From the NCBI RefSeq assembly GCF_024623455.1, contig NZ_JANIPJ010000003.1, forward strand, positions 124,001 to 188,000: DNA of 64,000 nt, read 5' to 3'. The first letter of the stretch is position 1. Each line of letters opens with the position of its first letter. The notes under the pieces are model-generated. The model was not told the DNA's origin. It did no database searches and was given only the letters and a program-made list of their open reading frames with translations. The position numbers and the translations under genes are program-made. This document shows, in pieces, positions 1-8,797 of the stretch. The stretch comes from Paenibacillus soyae (lineage in GTDB: Bacteria > Bacillota > Bacilli > Paenibacillales > Paenibacillaceae).

Positions 1-9
1 AGGGTTCCT

Positions 10-366
10 CTAAGCTTTGTATGATTCGGACTCAATAAAATTCTCTACTAAAAATTTATCATTATCGCTTAGGCCCTCAAAAAGCTCGTTAAACTTAACC
101 TTTGCATCCTCATTATCCAAAAGGGATAATGTAGCGATTGCAAGATGACCGAATTGCCATGGTCCAATAAATTTATTGTCAGTTAAAAGTTCCCCAAGTT
201 CAGCTAATCTGTCAATAATTCTATAATCACAGTAATTTCTCTCAATTAATTTGAACATTGCCATCGCAACAACTCTTAAATTCTTAGCTTCTAAACATAC
301 TATTAAATCTCCGTTTTTAATCTTATCAGTTTTGATTTCTTCTACTAATTCAGCTATTGAAGCCAT
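10..366 (-). CDS. Candidate immunity protein (unknown family), 118 aa
   Basis: Small acidic, helix-rich protein with no signal peptide or membrane segment. It starts at an ATG preceded by a strong AAAGGGGGGAG ribosome binding site. It lies 30 bp downstream of the recombinase/metallopeptidase-toxin fusion gene on the same strand. That position, together with its AT-rich composition, is typical of immunity genes that follow polymorphic toxin tips. I do not recognise the family; the helical repeats could be HEAT-like. The immunity role is inferred from position only. Confidence 0.5.
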   Translation of the reverse strand: MASIAELVEEIKTDKIKNGDLIVCLEAKNLRVVAMAMFKLIERNYCDYRIIDRLAELGELLTDNKFIGPWQFGHLAIATLSLLDNEDAKVKFNELFEGLSDNDKFLVENFIESESYKA

Positions 367-396
367 AGTAAATCTCCCCCCTTTAATAATAAAAAC

Positions 397-1023
397 TCAT
401 TCGGTTATTGGTCCGTATCTATCCAAAATGTACTGCTTCTCTGCCTCAAAGTTCTTTTGCAGTTGTTCTGATATATTATCTAATCCTAATCTTTTAGCTT
501 CTTCGATTTCAATTGTATATGCTTTAAGTTCATCTGCAATTCTCCCTTCCCAATCCTGATATGATTCGGCAGCAGATGGGAATCCATTTGATTTAGCCTC
601 TGTATAGTGACTATATTCATGTCTCAAAGCACTCATGGATGCTTCAGGATCTATTAGAATCTGACCTGGTTCGCCTTTTCTCAAAGGTCCATAACCCATT
701 GCACCTTCTCGATAAACCACCTCAACACCACTATCCTCCATATCTGCCCGCCATAGGCGGGAAGTGTTCAGCACGACAATATGCTTCACGTCCCGCCATT
801 TCAGGTCAGACAACATTTCTTGAAGCCCATCCCGTTCTATGGTTAGCTCGTCCTCGTCCACCTTTGCCCCCGAAATGCCTTCATCCTTGTAGATGTCTAG
901 CAATTCAAGGTTGTGGCGGGCACAGTAACGCTCGATCTCCTCGGATTGATAGGCAAGCGAATAGCCATCCTTCACCTGTCCTTGCGTAGAGACGCGAACA
1001 TAACCGACTACACGATCTTTCAT
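397..1023 (-). CDS. Truncated serine recombinase fused to HExxH metallopeptidase toxin tip
   Basis: A 208-residue chimera. Residues 1 to about 96 are the catalytic N-terminus of a large serine recombinase: YVRVSTQGQ with the nucleophile Ser12, then SEEIERYCARHN and LNTSRLWRADM. The rest of the recombinase, normally about 400 more residues, is missing. From about residue 98 the sequence becomes a toxin-like tip, with LRKGEPGQI and an HEYSH zinc-site motif (HExxH, residues 135-139). It resembles zincin-type tips of polymorphic toxins. The start at 1023 is chosen because GAGGTGA lies 7 bases upstream. The recombinase part (about 735-1023) is GC-rich and the toxin part AT-rich, as expected if a tip cassette recombined into a recombinase gene. 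It is probably a relic: no secretion domain remains. A candidate immunity gene follows. Confidence 0.7.
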   Translation of the reverse strand: MKDRVVGYVRVSTQGQVKDGYSLAYQSEEIERYCARHNLELLDIYKDEGISGAKVDEDELTIERDGLQEMLSDLKWRDVKHIVVLNTSRLWRADMEDSGVEVVYREGAMGYGPLRKGEPGQILIDPEASMSALRHEYSHYTEAKSNGFPSAAESYQDWEGRIADELKAYTIEIEEAKRLGLDNISEQLQKNFEAEKQYILDRYGPITE

Positions 1024-2098
1024 GCAATCATCACCTCGTTTCAATAATTCCAGTTTTCGTAACGCCCTCGGAATCCTTAACTCCCGCCGCGCATCCCATA
1101 TACGTCATTCGGGCGGGCGGCGAGGCAGTTGACAGGCTTCTGTATGCGGTTGACAAAGGGCGAATTCAACTTGCTGTGAGGAATACAGAACCATATCAAG
1201 GAAGGCATGTAAAGGGAGTTAAGCGCAGAATGAATATATACTTTTAATCATTTCGGGCAATCAAGACAGGTCAATCGAAGAACCCCCCCCAGTGTCTAGG
1301 AAAAGCAAGAACCGCCCTCACGGGCGCAGGGGCGGCGTGAATCCTACGGGAAATTTTCATGAGAAATTTGATGCGCTTCCCTTAACTCTTTCCTAGCCAT
1401 GTCGTATAGAGAAAGTAACAGGTTTATTAAGAGCATTGAATTGAATATTGAAGCTCTATCCGTGGTCGCAGAAGAACACGTTAAAAAATGCCTCGGCGTT
1501 CATCAGCCGAATATGGTCATGTAAATCTTTCGATTACATGAACGAAGTCGCGTTAGAAGCGGAAGATTCGCCTTTGGCAAAGTAAGCGTGATGCCTTATT
1601 TCACTTCCCCAGATTTTCCGTCGTAGTGCCCGAAAGGACAGGGAACCTTGACAGAGTGATAGTTTCCAAGCTATCCGCGCAGTAAAGCTACACCTGGGTG
1701 CGCCAGATGTCTCGTAGGCTCGGGATACCTCAACTTCACACAGCCTAGTCGTTCTCCCTCGCAAGAGGGGGAACGCTCTGTTGTCCTCCCTTCACACAGG
1801 TGAACTCCCCGCCTGCGGAGCGGGCGGGGGGTGAGACTGAAATGGACGTTGATACTGGTAATGAGAATAGATAGGAATAAGAACAACATGAGTAAGATAA
1901 AGATAGAGGATGGACTAACAGATACAGAAGAAGCTCAGAGGATAGCACTATATCATCAAGAATAGACAACAGGAATCGGATAGCACGAATCAGGAATCAT
2001 TTGAATCATGAATAGATATATAGATGATTTGAGATCGTAAAGCCTCGAACTCCCCCCGCCCCCTATTTTTATATCCCAACGAAAACAGCAAAAAGAAA
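1024..2098. other. Non-coding stretch with GC hairpins, probably degraded accessory DNA
   Basis: About 1.07 kb with no convincing gene: the short open frames here lack ribosome binding sites and recognisable motifs. It contains several GC-rich inverted repeats, for example CCCGCC...GGGCGG around 1083-1118, CCGCCC...GGGGCGG around 1303-1325, and a hairpin at about 1807-1831. AT-rich unstructured sequence separates them. Together with the truncated recombinase next door it reads as the scar of a mobile element. I saw no att core or terminal inverted repeats. Confidence 0.4.
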
Positions 2099-2116
2099 CC
2101 CCGCACAACGGCGGGG
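2099..2116 (-). terminator. Rho-independent terminator
   Basis: Stem CCCCGC/GCGGGG (2099-2104 and 2111-2116) followed on the minus strand by TTTCTTTTT. It lies 6 bp past the stop of the 98-residue gene at 2123-2419. Confidence 0.6.
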
Positions 2117-2122
2117 GATAGG

Positions 2123-2419
2123 TTAGCCAAACAACGGCAAGTATTTACGATAGTAGTCAATATGATCGTCGGATAGCCGCCAATCATACTGATTAAGGAA
2201 CTGAGCAACTTTGGCTAAGACTTGATTCCGATGAACAACATCATTGTGCTTAGACTTAGCAAGGTAATGTGCGAGGCTTAGCTCGACTTGCTCCTGTGAC
2301 ATCGGGTCTTTGACATACTTGATGAAGATGACAATCAGTTCATCAAGATCAAAGCCATATCCTAGCACATTCTCCCGCCGCATTAGAGCTAGGGCTGTAT
2401 CTAACGGTAGTCGTTTCAT
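2123..2419 (-). CDS. Hypothetical protein, 98 aa
   Basis: Unrecognised soluble protein beginning MKRLPLDTALALMRREN. The start at 2419 overlaps the stop of the upstream gene (ATGA), which suggests translational coupling; a longer in-frame extension is possible but has no better ribosome binding site. Helical, with no membrane segment. The two-gene unit ends in a terminator. It looks like a small accessory or phage-type module; function unknown. Confidence 0.5.
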   Translation of the reverse strand: MKRLPLDTALALMRRENVLGYGFDLDELIVIFIKYVKDPMSQEQVELSLAHYLAKSKHNDVVHRNQVLAKVAQFLNQYDWRLSDDHIDYYRKYLPLFG

Positions 2420-2679
2420 GGATGCACCCTCCCTTCTGCGGCGGCGGGGGCAATTAGCTCTTGCTGAACGCTCCACTTTCTCCATAAGAGATATTGCCGC
2501 TGTGCTTCCTGTTCATCATAGCCATGCTGTACCATGACATTCAGTATGGCGCGGGGGATGGAATCGGTGTAGCCATACAAGCAACTACGAAACCTTTCCC
2601 ATGAGATGTCATACAGGACAACAAACGCTCGATGTGTTAGCCCTAGCTTCTGAATGCATTCTTTTACGGGATGAATCAT
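2416..2679 (-). CDS. Hypothetical small HTH-like protein, 87 aa
   Basis: Begins MIHPVKECIQKLGLTHRAF. The spacing of helices (KECIQKLGLTHRAFVVLYDIS, then SIPRAILNVM) is reminiscent of a Cro/CI-like helix-turn-helix, but I cannot assign a family. The start has a good ribosome binding site (AAAGGAGAAATCA then ATG). It is the first gene of a two-gene unit with the 98-residue protein. Possibly a regulator from a degraded mobile element. Confidence 0.5.
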   Translation of the reverse strand: MIHPVKECIQKLGLTHRAFVVLYDISWERFRSCLYGYTDSIPRAILNVMVQHGYDEQEAQRQYLLWRKWSVQQELIAPAAAEGRVHP

Positions 2680-3093
2680 GATTGATTTCTCCTTTCAAGT
2701 TGTCTTCCCTTATAGGTTAGACACTCTACAGGCAGGCATCACACCAGACATACAGAAGCATAGGGCATCATTGAATCTTGAATTTGTCACATCGAAATAA
2801 TCCGCAAATAACAAGAATGCTTAGGGAATAACGTTAACTCCCGAATGTATTAGATTAGATTGCCGCATCTCCCCGCACTATTTGGATGATTTACCGATTC
2901 GTTTAATCTTCAAGCAGGCATGGAAGCTGAATTTGCTTGGCTTCATTATCTCCCGCCCGCTTGATGGACGGTGCGTGATGTGCGGCGGGCGGATTACTCA
3001 GCTATTAAATCGGTTATATGTGTAATTGGTTGAATGATAGTTCATTCGGCACTGGGTGGGATTTATTTATCTACCCGCCGTTCATATCAGAGG
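2680..3093. other. Intergenic region without a supported gene
   Basis: About 400 bp carrying another CCCGCCCGC...GCGGGCGG inverted repeat around 2952-2992. No coding frame with a ribosome binding site is seen. It presumably holds the promoter of the small two-gene unit, which I could not place. Confidence 0.4.
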
Positions 3094-3135
3094 ATAAAAA
3101 AGACCACAACACGGGCAGTTAACTCGCATTGTGGC
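3094..3135 (-). terminator. Terminator at the end of the secretion/effector array
   Basis: On the minus strand the arms CCACAA and TTGTGG enclose a GC-containing inner stem, followed by TCTTTTTTATCC. It is the first good terminator after the immunity gene at 3187, so it probably closes the long array that starts near 31.1 kb. Confidence 0.6.
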
Positions 3136-3186
3136 ACTATTGGTTGTATCGTACGATCTTGCTAATATGATGTGACCAGGATTTGA

Positions 3187-3609
3187 TTATTTATATTTTT
3201 CCAAGTCATGATAGGGGTTAGAAATGTTTTCACCCACTTCTTCAATAGTTTCTAATATTTCATTCAGTATCATTTCATCTATTATCTCATTTTGAGTTAC
3301 TGACTGCTTAATTTCCGCAAAACAATTCTCTAAACCAAGATTTACAACAAGTGAAAGAATAATATCAACATCCTCATAGGAGTCAGTATTCCATAAGCCA
3401 CAAAGAGTCTCGTCCACTTGTTTTCTAGTTTCATTCTCCAGCAATTCATAGGTCATGACTTGTCTATCTGTTAATTGGCTAAGAATCAATAAAAACCCTT
3501 GTTTATCAATCTCTTTTGATGCAAACCCAACTAATGCCTTTTGAAACATTAATGCTAACGCCTCTGTTGGCATTATATCTGGTAATTTCTCAATTTCTTC
3601 AAGATTCAT
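3187..3609 (-). CDS. Candidate immunity protein for the adjacent toxin, 140 aa
   Basis: Acidic, helical, AT-rich gene that overlaps or abuts the end of the 784-residue polymorphic toxin. The ATG at 3609 is preferred because GAGGGG sits 8 bases upstream; an ATG at 3615 overlaps the toxin stop but is too close to that site. No membrane segment. The position directly after a toxin tip, the size and the low-GC composition are what is expected of a cognate immunity gene. The family is not recognised. Confidence 0.6.
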   Translation of the reverse strand: MNLEEIEKLPDIMPTEALALMFQKALVGFASKEIDKQGFLLILSQLTDRQVMTYELLENETRKQVDETLCGLWNTDSYEDVDIILSLVVNLGLENCFAEIKQSVTQNEIIDEMILNEILETIEEVGENISNPYHDLEKYK

Positions 3610-3611
3610 TT

Positions 3612-5966
3612 TCATTTCCCCTCTATTGGAACATGAACTTCATTTAAGGACTGATTTTTGGTCCAAGTTCCATCTGTTTTTAATTGTTTATTTCCGATCT
3701 TTATTTGTGCAGTCCAACGATTTCCTGAAACAGCTCCAGGATACTTACTTGCAGCTACTGGGTCTGGCGAGTGCCATCGAATAATTACCTTTTGACCATC
3801 GGCGAGTGAAAATTCATACTTCGCTCCATCTGTAATGGAATTTGTTTTAACAAAGGTGTTTGGGACTCCTGGTGGAATCATTGACTCTAAATTGGATAAG
3901 CTAATCTCTCCATTTTGAAGCAGATTTTGTGCTGCTTGTCTAGCCTCGTCCCTTGTAAGTGTCTCTATTGAGGTCTTTGCAGACTTAGTACCTTGTCCCG
4001 TCCCCTCAATCCCATCGTCCAGCTTCCCGCCCGAATACAACCCGCCTTCGAGGTCTTGAATCTGCTGTTGCCTTTGAGGAGTGTTTATTTTCGGTGCCTC
4101 GATCTTGTTCACGTCGCCGAAATCAATATTTCTAAAGTCGATGCCGTTAACAGTGGACGGCCGCAGGTTCGAGAACCATTCCAGCCCCCCGCTTACTCCG
4201 CTTCGGCTCACTCTTGTGATCGTTGCCGCTTTATCGCTTGTCGCCGATATGACTTTATCTGTTGTTTGGACCGTTTCATCGGATCCGCTAAACAGCTTCT
4301 TGCCCCACTTCCATCCTGCTTTTACGACCAGCTTCCCGCCTGGAAGCAAAGAGGCGACGGTCCCTACTCCCGCGACCACCCTTTCTGTAGTCGTCAACTT
4401 CCCTCCTGTTAATGGATCTTCTCCTTCCCACACCTCATAGATTCCCTTGCCCGTCCCTACAATGGGCACAAAGTCCATGGCTAGGCTTATATTCGGCAGC
4501 CATGAGCCTTTCGTCTTTGCTTCATAAACTTCAATCTTCGCTTGGCGAATATCGAGATAATATTCACCCAACTCTTGGTTATCCGTCGGTACAAATGTCC
4601 GAGGGTCATAACCCTGATCGATCACGTATTGCAGGAATCCGATTACTTCTTCGTCATGCCCCCACATGGCATAGACTTCGTCCATCCATTCTCCAGATTG
4701 CTGCTTATATAACTCGATGAGTTCCTTCATCTTCGTCATATCCACGTCGAGCTTACTGCCATCTGCCCGTATATAGCGGACCCCAAAATCTGTCTCGTAG
4801 TCGCCCATGATGTCGTTCACCATCTTCGATGGCATCCCGACTTTCACGACGTCGCCGCTTGGCAGGGTAAATAGGATATCTTCCATTTGTACCGGCAGCA
4901 CCTGATAGCGATCAAGCCTCGCGTAGTTTTCCATGACATTGGCGACTTCTATGAGCACTTGCGTATAGTCACCCTCGCGCAGCCGCGCAAAGACGTTTGC
5001 CATGCCAATCTCCATATTCTCCTGCAGCGCTTTAATTTCCTGCATCCGAGCCCTTGCCTGATCCCCTACGGCACCCGTCATCATCGACCGACTGAGCAGT
5101 TCTCGTAACTCTCCGTTCTCGGGCATCGGCGATCGATCGCTCATGAGCGGGTTGTATTCGCAGGCCGCCAGCGGATCGCTGTCGAAGAGCTTGCGCAAAT
5201 CCGCGTGTTCATCGTAGTAAGAGGGCGAAATGCCAAGTTCACGAAGCTTCTCGCGAGCCCCCTCCGCTGCCTGCAGCTGTTCTTCCGCGTAGGTGACGTT
5301 GCCGAGCTTCGCATAGACGTCGTACGCTTGCTCACTCTTAACCAGGCTCTGAAGCGCGGCTGCCGTCTCCATTAGCAGCTGCCTGGCCTCCGCCTTCTCT
5401 TCAGGCGCGCCACTCTTCAGCTTGTCCAGCAGCTCCGCCGCGCGAGGGTCGTCTTGGACGAACGATACGCGGGCGGCTAGAAGCATATCGGCTGCTTGGC
5501 CGAGGAACGTTACCGCATCCGAGATCCGCCATTTGGAGCGAGAGGCCTCCGCTGCTGCTTCGCTCGGCTTCGCTGTCTTCCAGGCTCCTGTCGCCGCCAG
5601 CGCGAGAGTCGGGATAAGCCCTCTCTTAATCACGGATGGAAGAAAGCGAAGCGGCTTTAACGCCAGCTTCGCCTTCTCCGCCATCTCTTGGTCCATCCGC
5701 CGGTAATCCCCGGACACTTCCAGCACAGCCATCGATTGATCGTCCAGCTGCCCGATTAGGTCCTTCATTCGTTTCTCGATGTCTTTAATCCGTCCCTCTA
5801 CCCAGCCGGCTCTGGAACGCACCTCGGGATAGGCGGAGTAGACACGTTCCACCAATCGTTCGGCCTGACTCAGAGGCGTGTAAGTTACGCTCTCGAGCCG
5901 GTTTCGCACTCGCCTCAGTTGCCCGGACAAGTACTCGATACGATCCGGATCCGATCGTTCTGCCAT
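3612..5966 (-). CDS. Polymorphic toxin with PT-TG pre-toxin domain, type VII effector candidate
   Basis: 784 residues. Residues 1-290 are a helical N-terminal region closely matching that of the 732-residue toxin at 14402-16600 (shared YTPLxQAERLVERVYSAYPE, RFLPSVIKRGL, FVQDDPRAAELL, DPLAAC). It is not a recognisable LXG domain and is probably the secretion and targeting part. Residues about 495-560 look like a pre-toxin TG domain (DFVPIVGTGKGIYEVWEGED). The tip, about 665-784, contains IIRWHSPDP, GNRWTAQIKIG and a terminal NEVHVPI; it may belong to the polymorphic toxin type 30 group, but I am unsure. The tip's activity is unknown. GC content drops from about 3990 downwards, where tip and immunity gene begin, suggesting tip exchange. 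A ribosome binding site AAAGGAG supports the start. Confidence 0.75.
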   Translation of the reverse strand: MAERSDPDRIEYLSGQLRRVRNRLESVTYTPLSQAERLVERVYSAYPEVRSRAGWVEGRIKDIEKRMKDLIGQLDDQSMAVLEVSGDYRRMDQEMAEKAKLALKPLRFLPSVIKRGLIPTLALAATGAWKTAKPSEAAAEASRSKWRISDAVTFLGQAADMLLAARVSFVQDDPRAAELLDKLKSGAPEEKAEARQLLMETAAALQSLVKSEQAYDVYAKLGNVTYAEEQLQAAEGAREKLRELGISPSYYDEHADLRKLFDSDPLAACEYNPLMSDRSPMPENGELRELLSRSMMTGAVGDQARARMQEIKALQENMEIGMANVFARLREGDYTQVLIEVANVMENYARLDRYQVLPVQMEDILFTLPSGDVVKVGMPSKMVNDIMGDYETDFGVRYIRADGSKLDVDMTKMKELIELYKQQSGEWMDEVYAMWGHDEEVIGFLQYVIDQGYDPRTFVPTDNQELGEYYLDIRQAKIEVYEAKTKGSWLPNISLAMDFVPIVGTGKGIYEVWEGEDPLTGGKLTTTERVVAGVGTVASLLPGGKLVVKAGWKWGKKLFSGSDETVQTTDKVISATSDKAATITRVSRSGVSGGLEWFSNLRPSTVNGIDFRNIDFGDVNKIEAPKINTPQRQQQIQDLEGGLYSGGKLDDGIEGTGQGTKSAKTSIETLTRDEARQAAQNLLQNGEISLSNLESMIPPGVPNTFVKTNSITDGAKYEFSLADGQKVIIRWHSPDPVAASKYPGAVSGNRWTAQIKIGNKQLKTDGTWTKNQSLNEVHVPIEGK

Positions 5967-5983
5967 GCCTTCTAGCTCCTTTC

Positions 5984-8770
5984 CTACCCGTTCAAATCAT
6001 CGTACATAGAGCCTCTAACCGTGATGGTTAGGCGGTTTGAATTTCCAAGGTCAATGCCTTGGAGTGTGGGCAAGGTCTTGTAGGCATGTGGCAATCCGGT
6101 CAGTGCTATACCGCCGATCTTCGCTTCCATCTTGTACGTGCCGTCCGGCATATGGGCGTGGGTGTACAGCTTTTTATCGGCTTCGGGAGCGATGGTGATC
6201 GTAACGGTTGTTTTCTCCGTTACTTTGTACATCGTTTTTTGGCCGTTCTTCACGAACTCCCGGTATTCGTAGTTGTTATAGCTGCCGATGGTGCTCGATT
6301 CGTTGTAGCCTTCCAGCACAGCCCTCCAATACGCGTGCATCGTGCCATCTCGCTCCTGCGTATGCGGGAGGGCTTCGGTTCTCTTTGTGTAGTTCTCGTC
6401 TACGTCAAGCAGCTTCCAGCCATTGACGCCGTTCGGGTTGTCGCGTGTCAACACGCCCTTCTTCGCGACGGGCACGTTGCGGTTCATGCTCAGCTTCTGA
6501 CCCTCGACGTTAACGGCTTCTTTGTTGTTGTTAATGTAGATAAGATCGCTTTCGTAGCTGAAGGAATCAATGATCTGGTCAACCAGGTCCGCGTGATCCT
6601 TGGTGTTCGCTTGAGATGGCTTGTACATCTCCGTCTCAATCGTGAACGTATACTGTCCTGCAGGGTTGAAATAATAGCCGGACTTGATCGGATAGTCGTA
6701 CTTCTGCAGCTCCTTGTCCGTGGCGAATACGGCGATGTCGTAGGCGCTTTGGACATTCTGCTTCTTCTTCGCCGCTTCTCTGCTTTGCTTGTACGCTGCT
6801 TCCTGCGATTTGCCAACCGTCCACTTCAGTTCGCCGTTCGCCTGATGGGTGAAGGATCGATCATACTGCCCCGGCACTGGCGTCCAGCCATATAAGCCGC
6901 CGTTCTCGTCCTCATGTGCCATCCAGCGTACGACGTCATAACGGTAGGGCTCATTCTTCCAATAGAGTATCTTCTGCAAGGAACTTGTCGTGTTGCCGTC
7001 GATCTTGTTCAGATACGAGATGGCAGGCAGGCTCTGCCTTCCATTGTAGATGTAAGCGCCGACGGTCAGCCTATCGGTGTGATCCGGGAAGACGCCGGTT
7101 GAACTGCCGGGAAGGTAGGTCGTATCGCAGTCCTGCTCTTGCTCTCCTTCGCTGTTCGTCACCCAATCGCAATCGATTCTTTCGGTTAGGAACGGTCTGG
7201 AAACCGTGCCGCTTGCAAGGATATCGCCCGTACGGTATTTCGGCGTTCCCGGCGTCGTCCAGTTCAGCCAGCCCCCTCCTACCGGATTGTCACCGAAGTC
7301 CGTCCGCAAAATTTGCGTGCTGACGACCGGCTCTCTCGAGATGTGGGCGGAGGCTTCATCCACGGGCGGATTATTCGATACGGCGAACTGGCGGAACAAA
7401 TCCGGTTGTCCGTTCGACACATTCAGGCTGCCGGTAGCGTTGCCGTTCCAAGACGAGTTCGCTGGCAAGGATAATGAAGCGGAGAGCGGCGATCCGCCGT
7501 TTAGATCGAACCTCAGCTTTTTGGACAAAATGTTGTACCCCAGCTCTTCATTGCTCCTGAATGGAGGCGTAGGCACAACAACCTTCACGGCCGTCGGGCT
7601 CGAGGATAAGCTGTTATTGTCATAATTCCGTTCCTGCGGCGAATCCTTGTCCTTATTCATCGCGAATTGGATGGAGACATTGCTCTCCGGCATAACAAAG
7701 CGCGCACGAAGCAGCCTCTCCCCCTTCTCTTTGAATGTGATATCCCCCGACTTCTTCGTCGCGTGTCCGGAGTACGTGGCCGATATCGGGTCGCCGCTCG
7801 CCGTCCGGATATCCCAGGCATAGTCCGTGGTCACTTCCTTGCCGAAGGTGGATTTCAGGTTGATCGCTACCTCAACCGGGTCCCCCGCATTAGCGTTACT
7901 CGGAAGCAGCTCGAAGTGAGCGGACAAGTCATTTTCGAGCATCGCAAAAGGCTTATAACGGAAGTATTGGTAGTACAAGTAGTAGTTCGGCTTCTCCATA
8001 TTGTCCGGCCCGTTGCCGCCGTAATAGTAGAAGGCGATGCCAACACCCCAGGAATGATACGTTGGAGGCTGGATCATGTAGATGTAGTCTTCGGGATTGT
8101 CAGCTAGAACCTCCGGTACACCTTCTATGGATCTGTTGAAGAACTTGCGGTCTCCGGTCATTTTTTCTACTCTGTTCGGCAACCATTTGTTTGAATTTAT
8201 CCATTGATTCATTACGCTGTATGCGGATGCGAACTTGTCCGGCTCGTAACTTAACCATTGATACGTATGCTTATCTTTTGGATTGTCCGGCAGCAGTTCC
8301 TTTCTGATGTCTCTTTTTACGGGTGAAGGAAGCTCCCAAGGATCTTTGATCCACCTGCGGACGTAAGTGATGTCATCGATATGAAATAAAGGATTAGCGT
8401 AAGGCTCGTCCGTGTAGGAGAAGCCTAACGCTCTAAGCTGACCATCGTCCTCTACCCTTGTATCATTACCGTATTTTGTAGCCGCCTGAGCTCCTTCCAT
8501 TGGACTTCCATATACAAATATAGGGAGATTATTGAAGGCGGCGTTTCCTTTCACGGCCAACTCATCGATAATCGATCTGCCCGTAGCCGATTTTATGCCA
8601 TAATAGTCACCCTCGTAATTCATATGGTCTTTCATATATTGATTTGCCAAATCTATCGATTCCTGGGCAGAATCTATTCCAGCCGTAGGCTCTTCCGCAT
8701 CAGCCTTCTGATAGGGTATCCCTTGAAGTACAAGCAACATAATGAAGAAATAAACCGCTATCCTTTTCAA
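5984..8770 (-). CDS. Large secreted protein of unknown function, 928 aa
   Basis: A TTG start at 8770 with AGGAGG 8 bases upstream gives an N-terminus KRIAVYFFIMLLVLQGIPYQ followed by KADAEE, a classical Sec signal peptide cleaved near ADA. A TTG eight codons earlier is less well supported. The mature part is rich in Tyr, Asn, Gly and Thr and looks like beta-sandwich surface domains (for example the stretch around FELLPSNANAGDPVEVAIN, like a CARDB/Ig-type repeat). No catalytic motif is recognised. It sits inside the effector array, 17 bp upstream of the PT-TG toxin gene. It may be a cell-surface partner of the secretion machine or just a passenger. Confidence 0.6.
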   Translation of the reverse strand: MKRIAVYFFIMLLVLQGIPYQKADAEEPTAGIDSAQESIDLANQYMKDHMNYEGDYYGIKSATGRSIIDELAVKGNAAFNNLPIFVYGSPMEGAQAATKYGNDTRVEDDGQLRALGFSYTDEPYANPLFHIDDITYVRRWIKDPWELPSPVKRDIRKELLPDNPKDKHTYQWLSYEPDKFASAYSVMNQWINSNKWLPNRVEKMTGDRKFFNRSIEGVPEVLADNPEDYIYMIQPPTYHSWGVGIAFYYYGGNGPDNMEKPNYYLYYQYFRYKPFAMLENDLSAHFELLPSNANAGDPVEVAINLKSTFGKEVTTDYAWDIRTASGDPISATYSGHATKKSGDITFKEKGERLLRARFVMPESNVSIQFAMNKDKDSPQERNYDNNSLSSSPTAVKVVVPTPPFRSNEELGYNILSKKLRFDLNGGSPLSASLSLPANSSWNGNATGSLNVSNGQPDLFRQFAVSNNPPVDEASAHISREPVVSTQILRTDFGDNPVGGGWLNWTTPGTPKYRTGDILASGTVSRPFLTERIDCDWVTNSEGEQEQDCDTTYLPGSSTGVFPDHTDRLTVGAYIYNGRQSLPAISYLNKIDGNTTSSLQKILYWKNEPYRYDVVRWMAHEDENGGLYGWTPVPGQYDRSFTHQANGELKWTVGKSQEAAYKQSREAAKKKQNVQSAYDIAVFATDKELQKYDYPIKSGYYFNPAGQYTFTIETEMYKPSQANTKDHADLVDQIIDSFSYESDLIYINNNKEAVNVEGQKLSMNRNVPVAKKGVLTRDNPNGVNGWKLLDVDENYTKRTEALPHTQERDGTMHAYWRAVLEGYNESSTIGSYNNYEYREFVKNGQKTMYKVTEKTTVTITIAPEADKKLYTHAHMPDGTYKMEAKIGGIALTGLPHAYKTLPTLQGIDLGNSNRLTITVRGSMYDDLNG

Positions 8771-8797
8771 TATACGATCCTCCTGCTTGAGCAAGTC

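Noticed and set aside
1640..1760. Possible structured RNA or tRNA-like element
   Set aside because: A small hairpin (GATAG...CTATC) and a GC-rich stretch are present, but no cloverleaf, T-loop consensus or known ncRNA motif could be drawn.
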